Source: Methylophilales bacterium HTCC2181
GTDB taxonomy: Bacteria > Pseudomonadota > Gammaproteobacteria > Burkholderiales > Methylophilaceae
Assembly: GCA_000168995.1 (NCBI GenBank)
Contig: AAUX01000001.1
Coordinates: 1,116,001 to 1,180,000, forward strand
Direction: 5' to 3'
DNA: 64,000 nucleotides
Shown here: piece after piece, positions 1 through 9,912 of the stretch
Numbering within the stretch: the stretch's first letter is position 1
Layout of the letters: every line of letters starts with the position of its first letter
Notes under the pieces: model-generated
The model's database searches: none
Told to the model about the DNA's origin: nothing
The model's input: the letters and a program-made list of their open reading frames with translations, nothing else
Program-made: the position numbers and the translations under genes

Positions 1-2
1 AG

Positions 3-707
3 GATTTATGGTCCTTTAATACCGAAAGTGTTGCTTATGCAATTTTTAATTCAATCCTGCCGGTTATTTCCGCTGTTGGCCATGAAACTGATTTTACTAT
101 TGCAGATTTTGTTGCTGATACTAGGGCACCGACGCCCACGGCCGCTGCAGAAATTATTAGTGAGGGTAGTAATCAAATTTTAAGCACTATCGACGTTTAC
201 TTAAATTCGATGACAAAGATGTTTGAAAGAAAAATAGAGCAGTCTCAATTAAAATTAAATTTTCTGGAAAGGCGTTTAATTTCTCCCATACAAAGAATTG
301 CAGGTCAAAAAGATTTACTAAAGAGCTATGAAAAGAGAATGCTTCTTAATATCAACGCAAAGCTAGAATCCTATAGAAATAAAATAACCCGTACAATAAT
401 TCAGCTTCCCCCACCAAAGCAGTTAATTCAAGAAAAGAAAGAGCAAATCGATACGCTTAGAAGAAGATTGGAAATCAATACGAGATCACAAATCACTTCA
501 TACTCTTCAAAGATTCTCTCTATTAAAAAAAATTTATTGATGCTAAATCCAAAATCTATCCTCAAGAGAGGTTATTCTATTGTGCAGGACGTTGATGAAA
601 AAATACTTCGAGATACGAAAAATATTAGTGTAGATGATAATATTGTTATAACCTTCCACAATGGATATGCAAAAGCAATGATCACTGAGAAAAATTCAAA
701 AAAATAA
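3..707 (+). CDS. xseA: Exodeoxyribonuclease VII large subunit, 3' part (5' end outside window)
   Basis: This is the C-terminal part (about 234 residues) of the large subunit of exonuclease VII, which degrades single-stranded DNA from either end into oligonucleotides. The open frame runs from the window edge, so no start is visible. The family signature [20 protein letters not shown] is encoded near bases 72-131, followed by the PTP-AAA stretch. A lysine- and arginine-rich coiled-coil region follows, then the conserved ending with [10 protein letters not shown]. The small subunit, xseB, lies about 47 kb away in this window, so the two subunits are not co-transcribed. Identification is firm; only the length is unknown. 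Confidence 0.95.
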   Translation, partial: DLWSFNTESVAYAIFNSILPVISAVGHETDFTIADFVADTRAPTPTAAAEIISEGSNQILSTIDVYLNSMTKMFERKIEQSQLKLNFLERRLISPIQRIAGQKDLLKSYEKRMLLNINAKLESYRNKITRTIIQLPPPKQLIQEKKEQIDTLRRRLEINTRSQITSYSSKILSIKKNLLMLNPKSILKRGYSIVQDVDEKILRDTKNISVDDNIVITFHNGYAKAMITEKNSKK

Positions 708-732
708 CCTACTATTTAAATTGAAATCAATT

Positions 733-2607
733 ATGTCAAAAAAACACAATGCAGGTATGTTTGCCCTATCTTTAGGGGCTCTAGGCGTAGTATTTGGAGA
801 CATAGGCACAAGTCCGCTGTATGCGATAAAAGAAATATTCTCAATTGGCAACAATATATTGGCGCTGAATAATCAAAATATGCTGGGAATTCTATCTCTA
901 ATTTTTTGGTCTCTTTTATCCATTGTTTCGGTTAAGTACATAACCTTTATTATGCGGGCAAATAATAATGGCGAGGGCGGGATTATGGCACTTTTATCCT
1001 TAGCCAATAGAAATGCAAAATCCAAATATAAGAAACTTTTTATTATGGCAATAGGAATGTTGGGTGCCTGCATGTTTTATGCTGACGGAATGATTACTCC
1101 TGCAATTTCAGTGCTTTCAGCTGTTGAAGGTATTGAACTAATAACTCCTAAATTTGATAGCTTTATAATTCCCGCTACCTTAGTAATTATATTTGGTCTT
1201 TTTTGGGCTCAAAGCAAAGGTACAAGCGCAGTAGGTTTTATGTTTGGCCCGGTTATGCTTGTTTGGTTTTTAACTTTAGGTGCATTGGGCGTCTACAATA
1301 TTATTCAAGCGCCCATTGTCCTTCATGCGCTAAACCCTATATATGCAGTTAACTTTTTAACTAATGAGTTTTCGGTTGCTTTTATAACTCTTGGCGCAGT
1401 AGTTTTGTGCGTAACTGGGGCTGAGTCGCTCTATGCAGATATGGGGCATTTTGGAAGAAACCCCATTAAAATTACTTGGTTTAGCTTCGTATTTCCCTCA
1501 CTAACGTTAAATTACTTTGGTCAAGGTGCACTGATAATGAACGATCCAAACACCATTAAAAACCCCTTCTATATGATGGCTCCTGACGCCCTTTTACTTC
1601 CACTGGTTATTTTAGCAACGGTTGCAACAATTATTGCGTCTCAGGCATGTATTACTGGCGCATTTTCTGTTTCTAGGCAAGCCTTACAACTTGGTTTCAT
1701 TCCTCGTATGAGGATCGATCACACATCTGAAAATCAAGAAGGGCAAATATATTTACCCAGAGTCAACTGGCTTTTGATGGTGGGTGTTATGTCAGTTGTT
1801 CTGATATTCCAGGACTCTAGCGCATTAGCAGGTGCTTATGGTGTTGCTATTACACTTGATATGGTTATTGCCACAATACTTGCAGCCTTTGTTCTTCCTG
1901 ATGTCTTAAAATGGGGTTGGGTTAAAACTACATTACTTATTTCCTTTTTCTTGGCCATTGATCTTGTGTTTTTTGGAGCGAACATTATTAAAGTCTTTGA
2001 TGGGGGGTGGTTTCCAATCCTGGTTGGAGCAATATTGATTTTATTGATGACCACATGGAAAAAAGGACGCTCAATCCTTTACTCAAAACTTAAAAAAGAG
2101 TCTATGGAAATAGGACAATTTTTAAAAACTATGGGTCCAGCTCTAAAGGTTCGGGTTGCTGGGACTGCAGTATTTCTAACTCCAAATCCTGAGGGGATAC
2201 CCCATGCTCTTTTACACAACCTAAAGCATAATAAAGTACTTCATGAAAAGGTGATCCTATTAACTGTTCGTTTTAGAGATTACCCTCACGCTAAACCAAG
2301 TAATCTTGTGAAGGTAGAAAAACTGACCCATAACTTCTATAAAGTAATAATTACTTATGGTTTTAAAGACGAAACTCGGATTCCAAAAGACTTAGCGAGA
2401 TGTAAAAAACACGGGATAGTATTCGACCCCATGGACACATCTTACTTTATAGGAAAAGAAAGTCTTATTACTAATTCTGGAGGCGAAATGAGCTATTTAA
2501 GAAAAAAAATATTTGTTACTATGTTTAGAAGCGCAGAAAATATATCCAACCAATTTCATCTTCCTGTTAACCGAGTTGTAGAGCTTGGAAGTCAAGTTTT
2601 ATTCTAG
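733..2607 (+). CDS. kup: Kup-family low-affinity potassium uptake protein
   Basis: Inner-membrane K+ uptake transporter of the Kup/HAK/KUP family, which imports potassium probably with protons. With the ATG at 733 it has 624 residues, matching the usual 620-630. The family motif GDIGTSPLY lies at residues 22-30. About twelve hydrophobic segments fill the first 450 residues, and a hydrophilic cytoplasmic C-terminal domain follows. An in-frame TTG at 721 would add four residues, but neither start has a clear Shine-Dalgarno; ATG 733 fits the family N-terminus better. It begins 25 bases after xseA and the next gene follows almost directly, suggesting co-transcription. Confidence 0.95.
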   Translation: MSKKHNAGMFALSLGALGVVFGDIGTSPLYAIKEIFSIGNNILALNNQNMLGILSLIFWSLLSIVSVKYITFIMRANNNGEGGIMALLSLANRNAKSKYKKLFIMAIGMLGACMFYADGMITPAISVLSAVEGIELITPKFDSFIIPATLVIIFGLFWAQSKGTSAVGFMFGPVMLVWFLTLGALGVYNIIQAPIVLHALNPIYAVNFLTNEFSVAFITLGAVVLCVTGAESLYADMGHFGRNPIKITWFSFVFPSLTLNYFGQGALIMNDPNTIKNPFYMMAPDALLLPLVILATVATIIASQACITGAFSVSRQALQLGFIPRMRIDHTSENQEGQIYLPRVNWLLMVGVMSVVLIFQDSSALAGAYGVAITLDMVIATILAAFVLPDVLKWGWVKTTLLISFFLAIDLVFFGANIIKVFDGGWFPILVGAILILLMTTWKKGRSILYSKLKKESMEIGQFLKTMGPALKVRVAGTAVFLTPNPEGIPHALLHNLKHNKVLHEKVILLTVRFRDYPHAKPSNLVKVEKLTHNFYKVIITYGFKDETRIPKDLARCKKHGIVFDPMDTSYFIGKESLITNSGGEMSYLRKKIFVTMFRSAENISNQFHLPVNRVVELGSQVLF

Positions 2608-2621
2608 GGGATGTGCAAATC

Positions 2622-3431
2622 ATGAGATTTATTTTACCAATTCTTCTTGTCATGTATGGATGCTCATCAACAACCATAAAAACAGAGTCGGAGGTCAGTC
2701 GAGGACAATTTCTCTTACTCCCTGAATTTATGGCAATGAGCATGGCAGAAAGCTCATACAAAGATGAGGTTAAAAAAGCAGAGAATAATAAACAACTTAA
2801 CCAAAATACAGAACAAGTTCAGCGAGTAAAGAAAATAGCGTTTCGATTGATTGACCAAGTATCTTATCTCAGAGATGGGACGGAAGATTGGAATTGGGAA
2901 ATTAATGTCCAGGATAGTGAAGAAGTAAATGCTTATTGTATGCCTGGTGGGAAAATGATGATTTACACTGGGTTGATAGAAAAAACCAGCGCAACTGATG
3001 ATGAGATTGCTGCAGTATTGGGCCATGAAATTGCTCATGCATTGAGAGAGCATGGTCGAGAACGTATGTCCACGGCTCTCGTTCAACAGTTTGGCTTAAT
3101 TGGTTTTGCAGCGTACGTCGCAAATCATTCCGATAGTAGAGTGATCTCAGAAACAGCAGTGCAGGCAGCAGTACTCGGCTCAACATTATTTTTTTCTCTT
3201 CCAAATAGTAGGGAGCAAGAAAGAGAGGCAGATAAGTTGGGTATGGAATTATCAGCTAGGGCTGGATATAATCCAGTTTCTGCGGTAAGTTTGTGGCGAA
3301 AAATGGATGCATTGTCTAATTCAAAAGTGCCAGAATTTTTAAGTACTCATCCCTCGAACGAGAACCGTATCTCCGATCTAACTGCACACGCAAAAAAAAT
3401 CAATCAAATTTATCTCGATAGTAAGCGCTAA
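2622..3431 (+). CDS. M48-family metalloprotease, predicted lipoprotein
   Basis: Predicted periplasmic zinc endopeptidase anchored as a lipoprotein, resembling LoiP/YggG-type M48 proteases that act in envelope quality control. From the ATG at 2622 it has 269 residues. A short signal peptide ends in a lipobox (VMYGC) with the Cys at residue 14. The zinc motif HEIAH lies near residues 135-139, and the third-ligand region EREADKLG near residue 205. An in-frame GTG at 2613 sits only two bases after the AGGGG at 2606-2610, whereas the ATG lies 11 bases after it, so ATG is preferred. It follows kup by 14 bases. The substrate cannot be read from sequence. Confidence 0.85.
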   Translation: MRFILPILLVMYGCSSTTIKTESEVSRGQFLLLPEFMAMSMAESSYKDEVKKAENNKQLNQNTEQVQRVKKIAFRLIDQVSYLRDGTEDWNWEINVQDSEEVNAYCMPGGKMMIYTGLIEKTSATDDEIAAVLGHEIAHALREHGRERMSTALVQQFGLIGFAAYVANHSDSRVISETAVQAAVLGSTLFFSLPNSREQEREADKLGMELSARAGYNPVSAVSLWRKMDALSNSKVPEFLSTHPSNENRISDLTAHAKKINQIYLDSKR

Positions 3432-3514
3432 TTAAATAGTTGCATTAAGAAACTTATCTCTGCATTTAAGGTAAAATATCGTTTTTAAATTTATCAAATA
3501 AAGACCATAAAAAT

Positions 3515-4342
3515 ATGACTACATTACAATCAATTATTGAAGAAGCATTCGAGGATAGATCCGAAATTACACCAAGCAATGTAAGCTCGGAAGTTAAAAA
3601 TGCTATTAATGAAACGATAGAAGGGCTTAATCACGGAGTTCATAGAGTTGCATCAAGAATAGAAGGAACCCAAGAGTGGGAAACCCATCAATGGATAAAA
3701 AAAGCGGTTCTTCTGTCATTTAGGATTGAGGAAAACGTAAAATTAGATGCTGGTTATACTAGTTATTTTGATAAGGTAAAGTCAAAATTTGCTAACTACA
3801 GCGCAGAAGACTTTAAGACAGGTGGTTTTCGCGTTGTTCCTAATGCGATGGTGCGGCATGGAAGTTTTATTGGCAAAAATGCGGTGTTAATGCCTTCCTA
3901 TGTAAATATTGGTGCTTACGTTGATGAGGGAACAATGGTGGATACATGGGCTACGGTAGGCTCGTGTGCGCAAATTGGAAAGAATGTTCATTTATCCGGT
4001 GGTGTTGGTATCGGTGGGGTGCTTGAACCAATTCAAGCAGGTCCAACTATTATTGGAGATAATTGCTTTATTGGAGCCCGGTCTGAAGTGGTTGAGGGGG
4101 TGGTGGTTGAGGATAATGTCGTTATATCGATGGGAGTGTATATTGGGCAATCTACTAAAATTTATGACAGAGAAACTGGGGAAGTCACATTTGGTAGAAT
4201 TCCTAAGGGTTCGGTGGTTGTGTCTGGGAACCTTCCATCCAAAGATGGAGCATATAGTCTTTATTGTGCAGTAATTGTAAAAAAAGTGGATGAAAAGACA
4301 TTAGGGAAAGTTGGGATTAATGAGCTTTTAAGAGGTATTTAA
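3515..4342 (+). CDS. dapD: Tetrahydrodipicolinate N-succinyltransferase
   Basis: Transfers succinyl from succinyl-CoA to tetrahydrodipicolinate in the succinylase branch of DAP/lysine synthesis, supplying lysine and peptidoglycan cross-links. Its 275 residues match the classical length (274 in E. coli). An N-terminal helical domain of about 100 residues is followed by a left-handed beta-helix of hexapeptide repeats (around residues 105-230) with GIGGVLEP and [11 protein letters not shown]. An 83-base gap precedes it, so it probably has its own promoter, though none is clear. yffB starts directly at its stop codon and dapE follows, forming a dap operon. Confidence 0.97.
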   Translation: MTTLQSIIEEAFEDRSEITPSNVSSEVKNAINETIEGLNHGVHRVASRIEGTQEWETHQWIKKAVLLSFRIEENVKLDAGYTSYFDKVKSKFANYSAEDFKTGGFRVVPNAMVRHGSFIGKNAVLMPSYVNIGAYVDEGTMVDTWATVGSCAQIGKNVHLSGGVGIGGVLEPIQAGPTIIGDNCFIGARSEVVEGVVVEDNVVISMGVYIGQSTKIYDRETGEVTFGRIPKGSVVVSGNLPSKDGAYSLYCAVIVKKVDEKTLGKVGINELLRGI

Positions 4343-4705
4343 ATGTTTAAATTGTATGGTATTAAAAATTGTAATACCGTCAAAAAAAGTGTCGACTGGC
4401 TCCATAGCAAAAAAATAGATTTTGAATTTATGGATGTAAAAAAAGTATCCCTTGATGTAGTTCTTTTAAAGCAATGGGTAAATGATCTTCCCGATGGTTA
4501 TTCATGGGAAACTTTGGTTAATAGATCTGGGACAACATGGCGAAAACTTGATGATGAACAAAAAAAACAAGCTGACACCCAATCAGGCTCATTTAATCTA
4601 ATCATAGAAAAACCTAGTATTATGAAAAGACCTGTAATTACCAAGGAAAATCATATACTTACGATTGGATTTAATGAGTTAATATTTTCAGAGCGACTTT
4701 TATGA
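4343..4705 (+). CDS. ArsC/Spx-like YffB family protein
   Basis: Small thioredoxin-fold protein of the ArsC/Spx superfamily, YffB type, 120 residues. It begins MFKLYGIKNCNTVKK, with the single active-site-position cysteine at residue 10 and the conserved RSGTTWRKL in the middle. True arsenate reductases need a resistance context, which is absent here. Family members next to dapE are common in proteobacteria, and their role is unproven, possibly glutathione-linked. Its ATG directly abuts the dapD stop, and its TGA overlaps the dapE ATG in an ATGA junction, so translation is probably coupled across all three genes. Confidence 0.85.
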   Translation: MFKLYGIKNCNTVKKSVDWLHSKKIDFEFMDVKKVSLDVVLLKQWVNDLPDGYSWETLVNRSGTTWRKLDDEQKKQADTQSGSFNLIIEKPSIMKRPVITKENHILTIGFNELIFSERLL

Positions 4706-5832
4706 CAAAAACTATAACTCTAGCAAAAGAATTAATTAAGAAAGCTTCAATAACCCCCGACGATATGGGCTGCCAAGATCACATGATAAGCCACATCAAA
4801 CCCTTAGGCTTTAATGTGGAGCTAATGGAATATAGTAACGTAAAAAACTTTTATGCAAGAAAGGGAGATTCATCCCCTTTGATTGTATTTGCCGGTCATA
4901 CTGACGTCGTTCCGACTGGTCCTATCGACCAATGGAGGTTTGACCCTTTTTCCCCATCTGAAGATGACGGTTTATTATATGGAAGAGGTTCTGCTGATAT
5001 GAAAACATCTTTAGCAGCTTTCATTATAGCTATTGAAGAGTTTATTGATGAACATCCCAACCATAACGGATCAATTGGGCTATTGATAACAGCCGATGAA
5101 GAAGGTATTGCTACTGATGGAACCGTTAAAGTTGTTGAGGCATTAAAAGCCAGAAATGAAAAAATTGATTATTGCATTGTTGGTGAGCCAACAAGTAACA
5201 AGTATTTTGGAGATACTGTAAAAAATGGAAGACGTGGATCATTATCCGCAAAACTTATCGTCAAAGGCATCCAAGGCCATATTGCTTACCCAGAACTTAT
5301 TCGTAACCCAATTCATGAAGTAGCTCCCGTAATTGATTTGTTAGTAAAAACGGTATGGGATGATGGTAATGAATATTTTCCCAAAACTTCGTGGCAAATT
5401 TCAAATATTAATGGGGGGACAGGGGCTACAAATGTTGTCCCTGGTGAAGTTGAGATTTTATTTAACTTTAGGTATTCAACATCCAATACAGCCGACAAGC
5501 TTAAAGAAAGAGTGGAGACAATTCTAGTTGATCACAATCTAGACTATCAAATATCCTGGAATCATTCTGGCAATCCATATCTAACTGAAAAAGGAATGCT
5601 AGTAGATAAAATATCAGGAGCGATTGAGAGCGTGCTTAATATAAAACCCTCTATATCAACAACAGGAGGGACCTCAGATGGGCGATTTATTTCTACTATC
5701 TGTGATCAAGTAGTTGAGTTTGGACCTATCAATGCCTCAATTCATAAAATAAATGAACACGTAAACATCAAGGACGTTGATCTTTTAAAAGACATCTACA
5801 AAAAAACACTAGAAAATATACTCTGCTCTTAG
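4702..5832 (+). CDS. dapE: Succinyl-diaminopimelate desuccinylase
   Basis: M20-family zinc amidohydrolase that removes succinate from N-succinyl-L,L-DAP, the step after DapD and DapC. It has 376 residues, the usual length. Metal ligands are visible: GHTDVVPTG with His66 and Asp68, RGSADMK with Asp99, the catalytic ADEEG (Glu133/134), and a C-terminal histidine in the SIHKINEHV stretch. The substrate-binding GGTGATNVVP is also present. The start overlaps the yffB stop by four bases. It ends eight bases from the convergent rluB stop with no terminator hairpin between. Confidence 0.97.
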   Translation: MTKTITLAKELIKKASITPDDMGCQDHMISHIKPLGFNVELMEYSNVKNFYARKGDSSPLIVFAGHTDVVPTGPIDQWRFDPFSPSEDDGLLYGRGSADMKTSLAAFIIAIEEFIDEHPNHNGSIGLLITADEEGIATDGTVKVVEALKARNEKIDYCIVGEPTSNKYFGDTVKNGRRGSLSAKLIVKGIQGHIAYPELIRNPIHEVAPVIDLLVKTVWDDGNEYFPKTSWQISNINGGTGATNVVPGEVEILFNFRYSTSNTADKLKERVETILVDHNLDYQISWNHSGNPYLTEKGMLVDKISGAIESVLNIKPSISTTGGTSDGRFISTICDQVVEFGPINASIHKINEHVNIKDVDLLKDIYKKTLENILCS

Positions 5833-5840
5833 TTTAATCG

Positions 5841-6683
5841 CTATAGGCGCTTGTTACGCTTTCTTTGATTGCTTAGCTGGGGTTTATTAAAATCATTTGG
5901 CTCAATGTCATGTTTCTGAAGAAGCCTTGTCACTTCTGCCTGAGTAAGTTCTGTGTGCATACCTCTTTTTAGGTGAGAAGGAAGGATAACTATGCCGAAT
6001 CTGACTCTAATCAATCTGCTTACAGTTAGGTCGAAATATTCAAACATTCTTCTCACTTCGCGATTTCTTCCTTCTTTTAGAACTACTCTATACCATTTAT
6101 TGGCACCTTCTCCTCCCTCAAAATAAATGGATTCAAATTTAGCTTTACCACCGTCTATGTCAATACCAGACTTAAATTCCTTGATTTGGTCTTCTGACAA
6201 CTCACCTAAAATGCGAACCGAATACTCTCTTTCAATCTCATACTTTGGATGCATTAATCTATTTGCTAGCTCTCCATATGACGTAAAAATTAACAATCCT
6301 GATGTATTAAAATCTAGACGCCCTATGGACATCCATTTGCCCTTCTTTATTCTAGGTAACTTTTCAAATACAGTAGATCTCCCACCAGGATCATTTTCGG
6401 TAACTATTTCCCCTTCAGGTTTGTGGTAAATTAATACACGGGGAAGGTTATTATCATTATTTAAAAAAATTGCCTTCCCATTAAAAATAATTTTGTCGGA
6501 CGGGGTAATCAATTGGCCTATTTTAGCATTTTGGTTGTTTACCAAAACCTTATCTTCCAAAATCGCTTTCTCTATTTCTCTTCGTGAGCCGTATCCTGAC
6601 TGTGCTAGAAGCTTATGGATTCGCTCTCCAACTGGTTCGCCTGCATCAGCCCGGCCTTCATATTTTTTAGGTTTATTAATCAT
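5841..6683 (-). CDS. rluB: 23S rRNA pseudouridine synthase, RluB family
   Basis: RsuA/RluB-type pseudouridine synthase that modifies 23S rRNA. An S4 RNA-binding domain begins around residue 20 (RIHKLLAQSGYGSRREIE), followed by the catalytic domain with GRLDFNTSGLLI, in which Asp124 is the catalytic residue. It ends in a lysine/arginine-rich tail, usual for RluB. A longer frame from 6719 would add 12 residues inside scpB; the ATG at 6683 gives a normal S4-domain N-terminus and an 8-base overlap with scpB, so 280 residues is preferred. The scpA-scpB-rluB order is widely conserved. Specificity for RluB rather than another family member rests on this context. Confidence 0.9.
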   Translation of the reverse strand: MINKPKKYEGRADAGEPVGERIHKLLAQSGYGSRREIEKAILEDKVLVNNQNAKIGQLITPSDKIIFNGKAIFLNNDNNLPRVLIYHKPEGEIVTENDPGGRSTVFEKLPRIKKGKWMSIGRLDFNTSGLLIFTSYGELANRLMHPKYEIEREYSVRILGELSEDQIKEFKSGIDIDGGKAKFESIYFEGGEGANKWYRVVLKEGRNREVRRMFEYFDLTVSRLIRVRFGIVILPSHLKRGMHTELTQAEVTRLLQKHDIEPNDFNKPQLSNQRKRNKRL

Positions 6684-7248
6684 TTGCATCTTCAGGTAAA
6701 TTGGAAGCGACGATATCATTAGCGATATCTTCCTCTGATGTTTTAATATCTGGAAGATCGCCTAATGCCTTTAATCCAAAATCATCTAAAAAGTACTTTG
6801 TTGTAGCATACAAAGATGGCCTTCCTGGAACGTCTTTTTGTCCAATAATCTCTACCCATTCTCTCTCAACAAGCTGTCTTAAAGCATTTGGATTTAAAGA
6901 TACCCCTCTAATTTTTTCAATATCACCACGAGTAACAGGTTGCCGATAAGCAATAATAGCCAAAACCTCCATCACTGCTCGAGAATATTTAATAACCCTT
7001 TCAGGGCTAAGTCGCATTAATGAATTAGAAAATATTGGCTTGGCTTCGAATCGATATCCATTAGCAACTAAAACTAACTCCATTGTTTTTTCAGACCATT
7101 CTGATTTAATTTCATCTAACAACATTCTGATAGTTGACCGCTCAATTCTTTCTTCAAATAATTTTTGAAGCTCATCAATGTTAAGCGGTCTTCCACTGGT
7201 CAATAAGGCGACTTCAATGGTATTTTTTAGCTTTAATGACTGCTCCAT
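6676..7248 (-). CDS. scpB: Segregation and condensation protein B
   Basis: Subunit of the SMC-ScpA-ScpB condensin that organises and segregates the chromosome. The 190 residues carry tandem winged-helix domains. The family-typical YSRAVMEVLAIIAYRQPVTRGDIE is split across the first and second domain, followed by GRPSLYATT. It starts at the base next to the scpA stop and overlaps rluB by 8 bases, so scpA, scpB and rluB form one translational unit. No smc gene is visible in the window. Confidence 0.95.
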   Translation of the reverse strand: MEQSLKLKNTIEVALLTSGRPLNIDELQKLFEERIERSTIRMLLDEIKSEWSEKTMELVLVANGYRFEAKPIFSNSLMRLSPERVIKYSRAVMEVLAIIAYRQPVTRGDIEKIRGVSLNPNALRQLVEREWVEIIGQKDVPGRPSLYATTKYFLDDFGLKALGDLPDIKTSEEDIANDIVASNLPEDAND

Positions 7249-8049
7249 TTAATCACCTGACCTTTGAATATAAATTGGCGAGCAAGGTTCTTGTTGATTT
7301 ATTTTAATCAAACACTCTTTTGTTAATTCAAGAATTGCCAAAAAACAAACTACTAGCTTTGGAATTGGATCTTTTTCCTCATCAAAAAAAGTGTCGAATA
7401 AAATCAACTCATTACTAGCCAACTTTTTTAAGATTAGGGACATATGCTCACGGACTGACAACTCTGATCGATCGATCTTATGTGATTCAAACTGGCCCGC
7501 TCTTTTTACTACATTTTTCCAGGCATTAAACAGATCTTCGATAGAAGCATCCGGTAAAGATTGTGGTTCTACTATTTTCTTAAAATAACCTTGAGCAACC
7601 AATCTATCTCTTCCAATCTGAGGAATGTCATCAAGGTCGTGTGCAGCTTTTTTCATTAGCTCATACTCGATAAGCTTTGCAACTAACTCAGCTCTTGGGT
7701 CTAGATCATCATCATCTTCCGAAATTATTGGCGGAAGAAGCATTCTAGACTTAATTTCTATGAGCATCGCTGACATCAAAAGATAGTCTCCTGCTAACTC
7801 CAACTTAATTTGTTTCATTTTTTCCACATATTCCATATACTGGATTGTCAACAAAGCCATCGGAATATCCAAAATATCAATATTGTTTTTTCTAATTAAG
7901 TAAAGAAGCAAGTCTAGCGGACCTTGGAAAGAGTCAAGGTAAACTTCTAAGGCATCTGGTGGAATGTATAGATCAAGAGGTAAGGCTTTTAATGACTCTC
8001 CATAAACCTTGGCCTTATTATCATCTACAACATTAGTTGAGTCTGTCAT
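7249..8049 (-). CDS. scpA: Segregation and condensation protein A
   Basis: Kleisin subunit that bridges the SMC heads in the bacterial condensin. The 266 residues include the characteristic N-terminal FQGPLDLLLYLIRK near residue 40 and a helix-rich middle. An acidic DEDDDLDP loop, which follows KSRMLLPP, is typical of proteobacterial ScpA. The C-terminal winged helix (ELILFDTFF and after) is shortened but recognisable. Its ATG overlaps the trpS stop by four bases, so it is probably translated from the trpS mRNA. Confidence 0.95.
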   Translation of the reverse strand: MTDSTNVVDDNKAKVYGESLKALPLDLYIPPDALEVYLDSFQGPLDLLLYLIRKNNIDILDIPMALLTIQYMEYVEKMKQIKLELAGDYLLMSAMLIEIKSRMLLPPIISEDDDDLDPRAELVAKLIEYELMKKAAHDLDDIPQIGRDRLVAQGYFKKIVEPQSLPDASIEDLFNAWKNVVKRAGQFESHKIDRSELSVREHMSLILKKLASNELILFDTFFDEEKDPIPKLVVCFLAILELTKECLIKINQQEPCSPIYIQRSGD

Positions 8050-9248
8050 GAAAAGTCAATTCCCATTACTTCCCTAACCTCTCTCATGGTATCTCTTGCT
8101 AGTTTACGAGCTTTTTCACAACCTTCAGCAACCACACTTTTCACTAAGTCCGGACTTTCCGTATAATTACTCGCTCGCTCCTGCATCGGCTTTAATTCTT
8201 TAAGAACCGACTCTATAACAGGTTGCTTACACTCTACGCATCCAATACCAGCTTCTTTGCATCCAATCTTGACCCAATCTTTTGTTTTTTCAGAAGAATA
8301 CACATCATGTAATTTCCAGACAGGGCAATTATCTGGATTTCCTGGATCATTTCTTCTAATCCTCGCTGGATCAGTAGGCATGGTTCTAATTTTTTTCTCA
8401 ACCTCTTTTGGTTCTTCTCGCAATGAAATAGTATTGTTATAGGATTTAGACATTTTTTGCCCATCAAGACCGATCATCTTAGAAGCTGGAGTTAATTTAT
8501 ATTCTGGTTCAACCAAAATCATTTTGCCTCCACCTTCGAGAAATCCTAAAAGACGCTCCTTATCTCCAAGGCTTAAATTTTGCTGTTCTTCAATTAATGC
8601 TTGAGCGGCCTCAAGAGCTTGATCATCACCCTCTTCCTGATAAACCGTTTTCAGCTCTCTATAAAGCTGCCCCTTCTTTGAACCTAATTTTTTTATTGCA
8701 TCCTCAGCTTTTTCCTCATAACCTACTTCTTTCCCGTAAAGATGATTAAATCTTCTAGCAACCTCTCTGGTAAATTCAATATGAGGAACTTGATCCTCAC
8801 CAACAGGAACCTGAGTAGCCTTATAAATTAAAATATCTGCACTTTGAAGCAATGGATAACCTAAAAAGCCATACGTTGATAGATCCTTTGAGGTTAATTT
8901 TTCTTGTTGGTCTTTATAGGTAGGGACTCTTTCAAGCCAGCCAAGAGGTGTTATCATCGACAAAAGGGTATGAAGTTCAGCGTGTTCAGGAACTTTTGAC
9001 TGAATAAATATGGTTGCAAGTGCAGGATCAATCCCCGCGGCCAACCAATCAACAACCATGTCCCATACATTTTTTTCTATTATCCCTGGGTCATCATAGT
9101 GTGTTGTGAGAGCATGCCAATCTGCGACGAAAAAAAGCGATTCTGCTTCGTGTTGAAGGCTGACCCAGTTTTTTAGAACTCCGTTGTAGTGACCTAAGTG
9201 GAGGTTCCCTGTTGGTCTCATTCCTGAAACAATTCTTTCAATCGCCAT
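8046..9248 (-). CDS. trpS: Tryptophanyl-tRNA synthetase
   Basis: Class I aminoacyl-tRNA synthetase that charges tRNA-Trp. The HIGH-type motif is TGNLHLGHYNG at residues 13-23, and the KMSKS loop lies near residue 270. At 400 residues it is longer than the roughly 330-residue E. coli enzyme. The extra length is an insertion of about 60 residues before the KMSKS loop (the helical KKLGSKKGQLYRELK region), a form seen in several proteobacteria. It is the upstream gene of the trpS-scpA-scpB-rluB unit and lies 25 bases downstream of the M50 protease gene. Confidence 0.97.
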   Translation of the reverse strand: MAIERIVSGMRPTGNLHLGHYNGVLKNWVSLQHEAESLFFVADWHALTTHYDDPGIIEKNVWDMVVDWLAAGIDPALATIFIQSKVPEHAELHTLLSMITPLGWLERVPTYKDQQEKLTSKDLSTYGFLGYPLLQSADILIYKATQVPVGEDQVPHIEFTREVARRFNHLYGKEVGYEEKAEDAIKKLGSKKGQLYRELKTVYQEEGDDQALEAAQALIEEQQNLSLGDKERLLGFLEGGGKMILVEPEYKLTPASKMIGLDGQKMSKSYNNTISLREEPKEVEKKIRTMPTDPARIRRNDPGNPDNCPVWKLHDVYSSEKTKDWVKIGCKEAGIGCVECKQPVIESVLKELKPMQERASNYTESPDLVKSVVAEGCEKARKLARDTMREVREVMGIDFS

Positions 9249-9273
9249 AACTTCCCTTAATTAAATAAATGAA

Positions 9274-9912
9274 TTACCCAAATATAATAAAAATTATACT
9301 CTGACTAAGACCTACGAGTGGAGTTAAAATTTTCCCTAAGATTCCTGAAAATAATAAGAATATTAGAATAAAAAAACCATACCTCTCGAGACCGGCCAGA
9401 TGGCTGGACCAAGGATAAGGTAATAAACTTACCGCAACTCTCCCTCCATCCAATGGGGGCAATGGAATCATATTTAACACCATTAAGACGAGATTAATTT
9501 GAATGCCCGCGTAACACATCACGCTTAAAAAGTGCGCTGCTTCTAGTGGGAAAAGATTAATTCTTACTAAAATAATAGTCCAAAAAATTGCCATGATCAG
9601 ATTAGATGCAGGTCCAGCAATAGCAACCCAAAGCATATCTTTTTTTGGATTCCTAAGATTGGAAAAGTTTACGGGTACTGGCTTTGCCCATCCGAAAAGT
9701 ATTCCTCCAAGCATAACGCTGAGCGCTGGTATCAAGATTGTCCCTACAAGATCAATATGGCGTATTGGGTTGAGTGTAATTCTTTTTAAATAATGAGCCG
9801 TCATATCTCCGAAATACCTTGCTGCATAGCCGTGTGCAGCTTCATGCACTGTAATAGCAAAGATTATAGGTAATGCATAAGCGCTAACTTTTTGTACAAG
9901 AGTTAAGTCCAT
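9274..9912 (-). CDS. Site-2-protease-like M50 family membrane protein
   Basis: Integral membrane metalloprotease-family protein of 212 residues. It has a zinc motif HEAAH at residues 23-27 in the first hydrophobic segment and the second motif LPPLDGGR near residue 155 supplying the third ligand. About five or six membrane segments are visible, and there is no PDZ domain, unlike RseP. This short form is common next to trpS and scpA in proteobacteria, but its substrate is unknown. It starts directly after the stop of the PHP gene, so the two are probably co-translated. Confidence 0.85.
   Translation of the reverse strand: MDLTLVQKVSAYALPIIFAITVHEAAHGYAARYFGDMTAHYLKRITLNPIRHIDLVGTILIPALSVMLGGILFGWAKPVPVNFSNLRNPKKDMLWVAIAGPASNLIMAIFWTIILVRINLFPLEAAHFLSVMCYAGIQINLVLMVLNMIPLPPLDGGRVAVSLLPYPWSSHLAGLERYGFFILIFLLFSGILGKILTPLVGLSQSIIFIIFG

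Noticed and set aside
4343-4705. Arsenate reductase
   Set aside because: The fold matches ArsC, but the dapD-dapE context and YffB-like sequence argue against arsenic detoxification.
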